Source of the DNA: Agrobacterium tumefaciens
GTDB lineage: Bacteria > Pseudomonadota > Alphaproteobacteria > Rhizobiales > Rhizobiaceae
DNA: 64,000 nucleotides
Direction: 5' to 3'
Assembly: GCA_025560025.1 (NCBI GenBank)
Contig: CP048485.1
Location: 1,116,001 to 1,180,000 of the forward strand
The number at the start of each line of letters is the position of its first letter. Within the stretch, counting starts at the first letter, position 1. The notes below the pieces were generated by a model that was given only the letters and a program-made list of their open reading frames with translations, did no database searches and was not told where the DNA came from. The position numbers and the translations under genes were made by a program. Shown piece after piece: positions 1-7,547 of this stretch.

Positions 1-1057
1 CATTGCCATCGGCACGGAAGGGGCGGGGCCTGTTCTTGCCCAGATGATCCGCGCGCGCATCGATCAGATGCTGTCGCCGTCGCTCGGCAAGCTTGCGCGT
101 CTTGCCGTGCAATATCGCGACGCAGCCGAAGAAAACGTGCCGAAGGGCGCCTTGCGGCGCAATTTCTGGCGACGGTTCTTTTCCGGTGCAGTCGCGGATG
201 CCGTGGCTCTTGGCGATACGTCTTCAGCACGTGAAGCCGCTGATCGTCTGCTGCAATCGCCTGAGCGCAGCGAAGGCCGCGTCTGGCTGGTTGGTGCCGG
301 TCCGGGGGCGGAAGATTTGCTGACATTGCGCGCCCAGCGCGTGCTGATGGAAGCCGATGTGATCGTCTATGATGCACTTGTGCCGCAGGCGATTGTCGAT
401 ATGGGTCGCCGCGACGCCGAACGTCTCTCCGTCGGCAAGCGCAAGGGCTGCCACACGAAATCGCAGGAAGAGATCAACCGCCTGCTGGTGTGCCTCGGCA
501 AGGATGGTAAGCGTGTCGTGCGCCTCAAATCCGGCGATCCGCTGGTCTATGGCCGGGCGGGTGAGGAAATGGCGGCGCTGCGTAACGCCGGTATCGGTTA
601 TGAGATCGTGCCCGGCATAACCTCCGCCTTCGCTGCCGCTGCGGATTTCGAATTGCCGCTGACGCTGCGGGGTGTCGCTTCGTCGCTGATTTTCACCACC
701 GGCCATGATCTGACCGGCGATGTTCTGCCCGACTGGGCCCGTCTTGCCGTCTCCGGCGCGACCATTGCCGTCTATATGGGCCGCAGCGTCGCCGCTTCGG
801 TTGCGACAAGGCTGATCGAGGCGGGGCTCGGCGTGGAAACGACAGTCGCCGTCATCGAAAACGCCAGCCGCGCGGATCGCCGCCTGCTGCATGGCACATT
901 GAACGATCTGCCCGACCTCGAACATCGCGATGAGTTGACCGGCCCGGTCATGGTCATCATCGGCGATGCGGTGGCGGGCGCCAATTTCGACAGGTCCGAG
1001 GCGCTTGCGCTTGCCGCAAGGCCGGCGAACCTCAAACGGGAGTATGCAAATGGCTGA
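1..1057 (+). CDS. cysG: Siroheme synthase CysG, 5' truncated by the window edge
   Basis: The reading frame is open from base 2, and the first residues (IAIGTEGAGPVLAQ) belong to the interior of the precorrin-2 dehydrogenase/sirohydrochlorin ferrochelatase half of CysG, so the true start lies upstream of the window. The second half is a uroporphyrinogen-III C-methyltransferase (SUMT) domain beginning at VWLVGAGPGAEDLLTLRA, the glycine-rich SAM-binding motif, followed by the family's KSGDP and PGITSA motifs. CysG makes siroheme, the cofactor of the sulfite reductase encoded just downstream. Its stop overlaps the start of the next gene by 8 bp, which suggests one transcript and translational coupling. 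Confidence 0.95.
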   Translation, partial: IAIGTEGAGPVLAQMIRARIDQMLSPSLGKLARLAVQYRDAAEENVPKGALRRNFWRRFFSGAVADAVALGDTSSAREAADRLLQSPERSEGRVWLVGAGPGAEDLLTLRAQRVLMEADVIVYDALVPQAIVDMGRRDAERLSVGKRKGCHTKSQEEINRLLVCLGKDGKRVVRLKSGDPLVYGRAGEEMAALRNAGIGYEIVPGITSAFAAAADFELPLTLRGVASSLIFTTGHDLTGDVLPDWARLAVSGATIAVYMGRSVAASVATRLIEAGLGVETTVAVIENASRADRRLLHGTLNDLPDLEHRDELTGPVMVIIGDAVAGANFDRSEALALAARPANLKREYANG

Positions 1058-1364
1058 CAAGGTTTTGACCGCCAACCGCCTGAGCGACGGTATCGCCGTC
1101 TGGCTCGACGCCAATGGCGAATGGACGGAGAACCTGCAGGGGGCGATCGTGGCCCGCCATGCGGAGGCCGTCGCCTCGTTCGAGGAAATCGGCAAGCGGG
1201 ATTTTTCCGCCAACAAGGTCGTTGATGTGGCCGTCATCGATGTCGTCGAGGAGAACGGCAAGCTCTGGCCGACCCGTCTTCGCGAACGCATTCGCGCTGC
1301 CGGCCCAACCGTGCACTATGCCACCGGCTTCAAGCCGGCCGATGCAGCATTCATCGCAGTCTGA
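1050..1364 (+). CDS. DUF2849 family protein of the sulfite reductase operon
   Basis: A 104-residue protein starting MADKVLTANRL. The start is placed at 1050, overlapping the cysG stop by 8 bp; an in-frame ATG two codons earlier (1044) is also possible. It resembles the small DUF2849 proteins found between cysG and cysI in Rhizobiales. No catalytic motif, signal peptide or membrane segment is visible. Its position between the siroheme gene and the siroheme enzyme suggests a helper role in sulfite reduction, but that is inferred from context only. Confidence 0.8.
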   Translation: MADKVLTANRLSDGIAVWLDANGEWTENLQGAIVARHAEAVASFEEIGKRDFSANKVVDVAVIDVVEENGKLWPTRLRERIRAAGPTVHYATGFKPADAAFIAV

Positions 1365-1372
1365 GGAAGAAT

Positions 1373-3043
1373 ATGTACCGTTACGACGAGTTCGATCACG
1401 CATTTGTTGAAGGCCGCGTGGCACAGTTTCGCGATCAGGTTGAGCGCCGCTTGTCCGGCGAACTGGCCGAGGATGCGTTCAAGCCGCTGCGCCTGATGAA
1501 CGGCGTCTATCTCCAGCTGCATGCCTATATGCTGCGCGTCGCCATTCCCTACGGTACGCTGAATTCCAAGCAGATGCGGATGCTGGCCCATATCGCCCGC
1601 AAATATGACCGGGGTTACGGCCACTTCACCACCCGCCAGAACATCCAGTACAACTGGCCGCGTCTTTCCGATACGCCGGATATCCTGTCCGAACTGGCAA
1701 GTGTCGAAATGCATGCGCTGCAGACGTCCGGCAACTGCATTCGCAACGTCACCGCCGACCATTTCGCCGGTGCGGCCGCCGATGAGGTCGCCGATCCGCG
1801 TCCCTATGCGGAAATCCTGCGTCAGTGGTCTTCCGTGCACCCGGAATTCTCCTTCCTGCCGCGCAAGTTCAAGATCGCGGTGACGGGCGCCGAGCGCGAC
1901 CGCGCCGCCATTCAGGTTCACGATATCGGCCTGCATCTGAAAAAGAACGACAAGGGTGAGATCGGTTTTGCCGTTTATGTCGGGGGCGGGCAGGGCCGCA
2001 CGCCGATGATCGCCAAGAAAATCCGCGACTTTCTGCCGGAAGAGGATTTGCTGTCCTACACCACGGCGATCATGCGAGTTTATAATCTGCACGGCCGTCG
2101 CGACAACAAATACAAGGCGCGCATCAAGATCCTCGTGCACGAGACCGGTGCGGAAGAACTGGCCCGCCAGGTCGAGGTGGAATTCGCGGAACTGAAGAAC
2201 ACCGAGCTGAAACTGCCAGATGCCGATATCGCGGCAATCACCGCTTATTTCGCGCCGCCGGAACTGAAGGACCGCCCCGAGGGTTGGGAAAGCCTGGCGC
2301 GCTGGAAGCGGGCCGATGAAGGTTTTGCCCGCTTCGTCGAGCAGAACGTCGCACCGCATAAGCACCCGGACTATGGCATGGTGACGATCTCGCTGAAACC
2401 GATTGGCGGCATTCCGGGCGATGCGACCGATGAGCAGATGGAACTCGTCGCCGATATCGCCGCAGAATATGCCTTTGACGAAATCCGCATCAGCCACGAG
2501 CAGAATATCATCCTGCCGCATGTGGCGCTGGCTGATCTCGAACCGGTCTATCGCGCGCTTGTCGGCGCGGGGCTGGCCACCGCCAATGCCGGGCTGATCA
2601 CCGATATCATTGCCTGTCCCGGGCTGGACTATTGCGCGCTCGCCAATGCGCGCTCCATTCCGCTGGCGCAGGAAATCTCCACCCGCTTTGGTGCGCATGA
2701 GCGTCAGGCGGAAATTGGCGAGCTGAAGATCAAGATTTCCGGCTGCATCAATGCTTGTGGTCACCACCATGTTGGCCATATCGGCCTTCTGGGCGTGGAG
2801 AAAAAAGGTGCGGAGCTCTACCAGATCACGCTTGGCGGATCGGGCGATGAAAACACCTCGATCGGCGAGATCATCGGCCGTGGCTTCGAGCCGGAAAAAG
2901 TGACCGATGCGGTGGAAACCATCGTCGACACCTATCTTGGTCTTCGCCTTTCGAAGGAAGAGAACTTCCTCGAAGCCTATCGCCGCGTCGGACCGCAGCC
3001 TTTCAAGGATGCGCTCTACGGTTCCGCAGCCGAAGCCGCCTGA
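1373..3043 (+). CDS. cysI: Sulfite reductase hemoprotein (nitrite/sulfite reductase family)
   Basis: The 556-residue product has the duplicated ferredoxin-like and siroheme/4Fe-4S domains of the nitrite/sulfite reductase family. The cluster ligands are visible as CPGLDYC (about residues 414-420) and CINAC (about 458-462). It should reduce sulfite to sulfide with six electrons, using siroheme made by the upstream cysG product. Its length fits a single-subunit hemoprotein rather than a flavoprotein fusion. The ferredoxin-NADP reductase gene 670 bp downstream is a plausible electron source. Nitrite as substrate cannot be excluded from sequence, but the neighbours favour sulfite. Confidence 0.92.
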   Translation: MYRYDEFDHAFVEGRVAQFRDQVERRLSGELAEDAFKPLRLMNGVYLQLHAYMLRVAIPYGTLNSKQMRMLAHIARKYDRGYGHFTTRQNIQYNWPRLSDTPDILSELASVEMHALQTSGNCIRNVTADHFAGAAADEVADPRPYAEILRQWSSVHPEFSFLPRKFKIAVTGAERDRAAIQVHDIGLHLKKNDKGEIGFAVYVGGGQGRTPMIAKKIRDFLPEEDLLSYTTAIMRVYNLHGRRDNKYKARIKILVHETGAEELARQVEVEFAELKNTELKLPDADIAAITAYFAPPELKDRPEGWESLARWKRADEGFARFVEQNVAPHKHPDYGMVTISLKPIGGIPGDATDEQMELVADIAAEYAFDEIRISHEQNIILPHVALADLEPVYRALVGAGLATANAGLITDIIACPGLDYCALANARSIPLAQEISTRFGAHERQAEIGELKIKISGCINACGHHHVGHIGLLGVEKKGAELYQITLGGSGDENTSIGEIIGRGFEPEKVTDAVETIVDTYLGLRLSKEENFLEAYRRVGPQPFKDALYGSAAEAA

Positions 3044-3053
3044 GGAGATTGCA

Positions 3054-3560
3054 ATGACGAAAATCTGGAACCGCGACGGTTTCGTGAAAAATGATCCCTG
3101 GGTGATTGAAACGGAAGAAGTGAAGGCGACAGCCGAGCAGAGGCCCTTGCTGCCGTTTGCCGATTTCCTCGTCCGCGCTGCCGAGAGCAACGATATCGGC
3201 CTTGGCGTTCTCATCGCGCCCGCCGACGATGTCACCCGGCTTGAGCCTTATCTCGACCGTATCGAGCTTGTTGCCGTGAGCTTCCCGGCCTTCAATGACG
3301 GCCGTGGTTTCAGCCACGCCTCGCTGCTGCGCAGCCGTCTTGGCTTTACAGGCGAGGTGAGGGCTGTCGGCGATGTGCTGATCGATCAGGTGCCGCTGAT
3401 GTTGCGCACGGGCTTTACCAGCTTTGCGGTGACGAACGGCACGGCGATCCGTCGCCTGTCTGAAAATCGCCTGCCGGAAATTCCGGTCTATTACCAGCCG
3501 ACGGCCAGACAGGCCGCTGGCGGAGAGACCTATAGCTGGCGCCGCCGTGCGGCCGGTTAA
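3054..3560 (+). CDS. DUF934 family protein, sulfite-assimilation accessory
   Basis: A 168-residue protein. The start at 3054 (MTKIWNRDGF) is preceded by GAGGAG immediately after the cysI stop, and only 10 bp separate the genes, so they form one operon. DUF934 proteins are routinely encoded beside cysI/cysH in proteobacteria and are annotated as oxidoreductases probably involved in sulfite reduction. No cysteine cluster or nucleotide-binding motif stands out. cysH is not within this operon. Confidence 0.85.
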   Translation: MTKIWNRDGFVKNDPWVIETEEVKATAEQRPLLPFADFLVRAAESNDIGLGVLIAPADDVTRLEPYLDRIELVAVSFPAFNDGRGFSHASLLRSRLGFTGEVRAVGDVLIDQVPLMLRTGFTSFAVTNGTAIRRLSENRLPEIPVYYQPTARQAAGGETYSWRRRAAG

Positions 3561-3568
3561 CGCATGAT

Positions 3569-3603
3569 GCAGGAAATATGAGTTTTTGATACATATTTCC
3601 TGC
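3569..3603. repeat. Perfect 12-bp inverted repeat after the cys operon
   Basis: The arms GCAGGAAATATG and CATATTTCCTGC are exact reverse complements around an 11-nt T-rich loop, starting 8 bp after the DUF934 stop. As RNA this would be a stable hairpin, but no U-run follows the 3' arm. It may be an unusual terminator, a 3'-end stabiliser, or an operator serving fpr. Confidence 0.6.
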
Positions 3604-3631
3604 GCACATGGCAGTATTGACATTCTCATGC

Positions 3632-3659
3632 CTTCAAACCGGAGCAAAAATGGTATAAT
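3632..3659 (+). promoter_or_regulatory. Candidate sigma70 promoter of fpr
   Basis: A perfect TATAAT (3654-3659) lies about 50 bp upstream of the fpr start. A weak -35 candidate, CTTCAA (3632-3637), sits 16 bp before it. The site falls between the inverted repeat and the gene, consistent with fpr having its own promoter separate from the cys operon. Confidence 0.4.
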
Positions 3660-3709
3660 TGCCCGGTCGGAGAATGTCGCTTATCGAATAAGAATGGACG
3701 GAACCTGAA

Positions 3710-4522
3710 ATGAACGCGCCAGCCAAGACGGAAGATTTCGCGATCAAGATACCTGATGGTGTTTACGCCGAGACGGTTTTATCGGTGGAGCACTATACGG
3801 ACCACCTGTTCCGTTTCCGCATGACGCGTCCGGCCGGTTTCCGTTTCCGCTCCGGCGAATTCGCCATGATCGGCCTGATGGTCGGTGAAAAGCCGATCTA
3901 TCGCGCCTACTCCATCGCCAGCCCCGCCTGGGATGAGGAACTGGAATTCTTCTCGATCAAGGTTCCGGATGGCCCACTGACCTCGCATCTTCAGGCGATC
4001 AAGCCCGGCGATACCGTGCTGATGCGCAAGAAGCCGACAGGCACGCTGGTTCTGGATGCGCTGACGCCCGGCAGGCGGCTTTACATGTTCTCCACCGGCA
4101 CCGGCATCGCGCCTTTCGCGAGCCTGATCCGTGATCCGGAAACCTATGAGAAGTTCGAGGAAGTCATCCTTACCCATACCTGCCGCGACGTGGCCGAACT
4201 GAAATACGGCTTCGATCTGGTCGAGGAAATCCGCAACCACGAATTCCTGAACGAGATCGTCGGCGACAAGCTGAAGCATTATGCAACGGTCACCCGCGAG
4301 GATTATCCCTTCAAGGGCCGTATCACCACGCTGATCGAGAACGGCAAGCTGTTTGCGGATCTCGGCGTTCCGGCACTCGATCCCGAAATCGATCGCGGCA
4401 TGATCTGCGGTTCTTCCGCGATGCTCAAGGACACCAAGGAACTGCTTGAAAAGGCGGGGCTCAATGAAGGCGCCAACAACAAGCCAGCCGAGTTCGTGAT
4501 CGAGCGTGCTTTTGTCGGCTGA
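3710..4522 (+). CDS. fpr: Ferredoxin-NADP(+) reductase
   Basis: The 270-residue protein matches bacterial FPR. The FAD-binding motif RAYSIAS is near residue 65, and the NAD(P)-binding segment around FSTGTGIAPFASL is near residue 127. Its length is normal for subclass IA reductases, which end in an aromatic or short tail; here the end is AFVG. It passes electrons between NADPH and ferredoxin or flavodoxin in the cytoplasm and could feed the upstream sulfite reductase. It is 150 bp from DUF934 with its own promoter-like sequence, so it is probably an independent unit. Confidence 0.93.
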   Translation: MNAPAKTEDFAIKIPDGVYAETVLSVEHYTDHLFRFRMTRPAGFRFRSGEFAMIGLMVGEKPIYRAYSIASPAWDEELEFFSIKVPDGPLTSHLQAIKPGDTVLMRKKPTGTLVLDALTPGRRLYMFSTGTGIAPFASLIRDPETYEKFEEVILTHTCRDVAELKYGFDLVEEIRNHEFLNEIVGDKLKHYATVTREDYPFKGRITTLIENGKLFADLGVPALDPEIDRGMICGSSAMLKDTKELLEKAGLNEGANNKPAEFVIERAFVG

Positions 4523-4545
4523 GGAAATATCCGTAGAGACGTTTT

Positions 4546-4571
4546 AAAAGGGGGCCGAAAGGCCTCCTTTT
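4546..4571. terminator. Bidirectional terminator between fpr and the MFS gene
   Basis: AAAAGGGGGCC and GGCCTCCTTTT pair around a GAAA tetraloop with one G-U wobble. The stem is A-rich on one side and T-rich on the other, as expected for convergent genes. Confidence 0.85.
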
Positions 4572-5845
4572 TATTTGGCGGCGATCTCGTCATTCTGCCT
4601 TGGCGCGATCTCATTCCTGTAGACAAGGAACAGGGCGATGGCGATGGCCGCAATGCCGCCGCCAACCAGATGTGACAGGGCATAACCGCCTTTCGTCACC
4701 AGCCAGCCCGCAACGACATTGCTGAACGAAGCGCCAATACCCTGCACCATCATCACGCTGGCGAGACCGACGTTGAAACGCCCGGTGCCTTTCAGGATTC
4801 GCTCCACAGCCACCGGCGTCACAATCCCCAAAAGGCCCGCGCCGATACCGTCGAGAAACTGCACGGGGAAAATAACCCAGAAATCCGTGAAAGCGGATGC
4901 AAGAAACCCACGGATCGGCAATGCTGCGAGCGCAATGAGAAAGACCGTGGCAAGGCCGAAACGGCGTATGAGAAAAGGCGCCATGGCAGCGACAAAGATC
5001 ATGGCAAACTGCGCGACGCCGGTGATGATGGCGGTGGTGCGGAACGGCGTCTGCAATTCGATTGCAAAATCCTGGGCCAGAAGCCGCCCCATCGGCGCAT
5101 TGCCGAAATGGAAGATGAGCAGGATGACGGCGAGCAGGATCAATCCGCGTTCGTGAAACAGTACATTGATGCCGGAGGGGCCAGGTTCACCCTTATCTTC
5201 ACCCAGACCGCGCGCAACCTTGTGATCGATCCTGTCAGGGTCGATTGCGGCCGCGGCAACAAGTGCTCCCGCCGCTGTCAACAACATGAGACCGATGACG
5301 CCATGCAGGCCGAAGAAGGAAACGGCAACATAGGTGGCGAAAAGCGAGGCAAAGTTGCCGCCGTGGTTCCAGAACTCGTTTCGCGAAATCTGCCGGGAAA
5401 ACAGGCGTTCGCCCACAAGGCCTAGTGTCAGCCCGGCGAGGGCGGGACCGACCACCGCGCCGACCACTGCGGTCATGATCTGGCCGGTCCAGACAATCCA
5501 GACATCGGGAAAGATGAGCGTAATGAGCGCCCCGATGGTCACCAGAACGACAGGCACCGCGATCAGCGTCCGTTTCCACACCGTGCCATCGACGAGGGCA
5601 CCGCACAGGGGTGTCGCCAGAAGGCCGACCAGCCCGCCGACTGTTGCAATCAAACCAAGCGAAAGCGATGACCAACCCTTGGTGGCCAGAAAGGCATCCA
5701 GAAACGGCCCAAGTCCGTCACGCGCATCGGCAAGAAAGAAGTTCAGCGCCGCCAGCGCAAAGAGCGTGCGGTCGGACAAACCGCTGCGCGGCAGCCCCCC
5801 GGAAGGGATGTTAGCCTTTGATGCCGAAATGCCGATAGTCGTCAT
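4571..5845 (-). CDS. Major facilitator superfamily permease
   Basis: A 424-residue, strongly hydrophobic protein with about 12 predicted membrane helices and the usual two-half MFS layout. The start at 5845 (MTTIGISASK) was chosen because CGGAG lies 8 nt upstream; in-frame codons further upstream look non-coding. No substrate-specific motif is recognised. It converges on fpr and shares its terminator. It could be an efflux or uptake permease; the substrate is unknown. Confidence 0.8.
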   Translation of the reverse strand: MTTIGISASKANIPSGGLPRSGLSDRTLFALAALNFFLADARDGLGPFLDAFLATKGWSSLSLGLIATVGGLVGLLATPLCGALVDGTVWKRTLIAVPVVLVTIGALITLIFPDVWIVWTGQIMTAVVGAVVGPALAGLTLGLVGERLFSRQISRNEFWNHGGNFASLFATYVAVSFFGLHGVIGLMLLTAAGALVAAAAIDPDRIDHKVARGLGEDKGEPGPSGINVLFHERGLILLAVILLIFHFGNAPMGRLLAQDFAIELQTPFRTTAIITGVAQFAMIFVAAMAPFLIRRFGLATVFLIALAALPIRGFLASAFTDFWVIFPVQFLDGIGAGLLGIVTPVAVERILKGTGRFNVGLASVMMVQGIGASFSNVVAGWLVTKGGYALSHLVGGGIAAIAIALFLVYRNEIAPRQNDEIAAK

Positions 5846-6039
5846 GGAACAAGCTCCGAAATATGCCCGATATTGGCACAGGGTCACCGTGGCTCGCCAA
5901 GAACATGCCTGCCGGCATTTGGTTGCATCGACGCGGACGAAACTTTCGCTACCGTTTTTCAGGAGCGTGAAAAACGGCACGAGGAACATTTTCAGCGATC
6001 CGCGAGTTACCTTTCATCAAATCGTATCGGATGATCGCC

Positions 6040-6543
6040 ATGAAAACGAAGGCAGCCCTGATCTTATCTTTCGCAGGCCTCATTGCCGCAACCCCGACGC
6101 GCGCCGATGAAAGCGGGTTCCTGTCGTCGCTGGAAGGCACATGGACAGGCAAGGGAACGGTGATCACCCGCATCGGCATGCCGCCGATCAATGTCAATTG
6201 CACCTTGAGTTCCGACGCAAAGGCGACGGCGCTGCGCATGTCGGGCACATGCCGTGGTCTTGTCGTGGTAAAGCGTGCCATCGCCGCTGACCTTGCCGCC
6301 AGCGGCGCGCGTTACAGCGGCACCTATACCGGCCCCTCCGGCCGTCCTTCGGCATTGGCCGGCAACCGTCAGGGAAATGCGATCAATCTCACGGTCCGCT
6401 GGAACCGTGAAATCAACGGGGACCGCGTCGCGGCCATGACCATCGAAAAAGTCGGTGACAATGGCCTGCGGCTGCGCACGACCGACAAGGACGGCAAGAC
6501 CGGTAAGACGGTTGTGACGAGCGACATCCGGCTGGTGCGCTGA
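6040..6543 (+). CDS. Small exported protein of unknown function
   Basis: About 167 residues with a classic Sec signal peptide, MKTKAALILSFAGLIAATPTRA, cleaved before DES. The start at 6040 is preferred over 6031 because it gives the canonical signal sequence. The mature part is rich in Thr, Arg and Gly with alternating beta-strand character and resembles a small periplasmic beta-barrel or lipocalin-like fold. No catalytic motif is visible and I do not recognise a named family. Confidence 0.7.
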   Translation: MKTKAALILSFAGLIAATPTRADESGFLSSLEGTWTGKGTVITRIGMPPINVNCTLSSDAKATALRMSGTCRGLVVVKRAIAADLAASGARYSGTYTGPSGRPSALAGNRQGNAINLTVRWNREINGDRVAAMTIEKVGDNGLRLRTTDKDGKTGKTVVTSDIRLVR

Positions 6544-6591
6544 TTGCCTTCGGCTCGTTACTGGTGAAAGTCGGACACTGAGTTCAGATTT

Positions 6592-7395
6592 TCAGCTGAA
6601 CTCAAGAACCAGCGGGCAATGATCCGAGACTTCCGGCTGCGTCACGACATGGAAGTGATCGACCTTCACGGCCGGATTGACCAGCATGTAGTCCGCATAA
6701 CGATTTTGTTTCGTGTAGTGCGATGTCCGCGTGTCGGTAAAGCCGCGTGTCGTGACGAGTTCGACGAGGTCCAGCGTCTTCAGCACGGCGAATGTCTCAC
6801 TATCGGGCAGAACATTAAAATCGCCACAGACGATGACCCGGTCGCCATCCTCGGCGATGTTTCTGACGAGCTGGACGAGGCGTTCTGCCTGCGCCAGACG
6901 GGCAGGTGTATCCTGTTTGCCATCGAGTTCCCGCAGGCCATGCATATGGGCGATGACGACGGGTTTACGGGTCGTGAAATCAAAGACACGAATGGCATGG
7001 CCGGTGCGCGAGCGAGGATGATCGCCATATCCGTCCGCGGAAAAGGCGCCATGCACGAAACCCTGCGCCTGCGCGACAATGGCAATGGATTTGCGCACGA
7101 AGGTCGCCAGCCCCCACTGGGAAGGATACCGCATCTCACCATCCCACAGATCACCCTGCGCTGCCGGGCAGAACACAGCCAGATGATCGGGCAGGGCCTT
7201 TGCGACATCCTGCAGGAAATCCGCCCTCTGCGGCAGGTCAATGCCGTGATCGCGATAGATCAGCCACTCCTGCATGGCCGCCGGAGTATGAATGACTTCC
7301 TGGAGACACAGAATATCGGGATCGGACGCGGCAATATAGGAAACGAGCTCGTCATGGAGCTTTCCGCCCCAACCGTTCAGGCAGATCAGACGCAT
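6592..7395 (-). CDS. Endonuclease/exonuclease/phosphatase (EEP) family hydrolase
   Basis: The 267-residue protein carries the EEP fold signatures in order: an N-terminal NGWGG strand, LCLQE with the metal-binding Glu (about residue 33), the central HMHG, VCGDFNV (Asp-Asn pair) and the C-terminal SDHCPL catalytic His. The family includes DNA repair nucleases and phosphodiesterases. There is no signal peptide, so it should act in the cytoplasm. The substrate cannot be assigned. It ends about 50 bp after the exported-protein gene on the other strand. Confidence 0.85.
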   Translation of the reverse strand: MRLICLNGWGGKLHDELVSYIAASDPDILCLQEVIHTPAAMQEWLIYRDHGIDLPQRADFLQDVAKALPDHLAVFCPAAQGDLWDGEMRYPSQWGLATFVRKSIAIVAQAQGFVHGAFSADGYGDHPRSRTGHAIRVFDFTTRKPVVIAHMHGLRELDGKQDTPARLAQAERLVQLVRNIAEDGDRVIVCGDFNVLPDSETFAVLKTLDLVELVTTRGFTDTRTSHYTKQNRYADYMLVNPAVKVDHFHVVTQPEVSDHCPLVLEFS

Positions 7396-7498
7396 TCACA
7401 CTCCATCGCCGCTGGTTTGCATGGTCCGGTTTAACATGGATCGACGGGCGATCAATCGTGTCAGCGCGGTTCCGGGAACGTTTCCGTCGCAGCAACGA

Positions 7499-7528
7499 AA
7501 AAAGGCCCGGATCTGTCCGGGCCTTTTT
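7499..7528. terminator. Strong bidirectional terminator at the end of the gcv operon
   Basis: A perfect 13-bp stem (AAAAAGGCCCGGA with TCCGGGCCTTTTT) closes on a TCTG loop. It lies 20 bp beyond the gcvP stop. Confidence 0.92.
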
Positions 7529-7547
7529 ATTATTCGAAACGAGTGCC

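Noticed and set aside
1316..3235. 639-codon minus-strand frame opposite cysI
   Set aside because: Antisense shadow of a clearly functional sulfite reductase gene.
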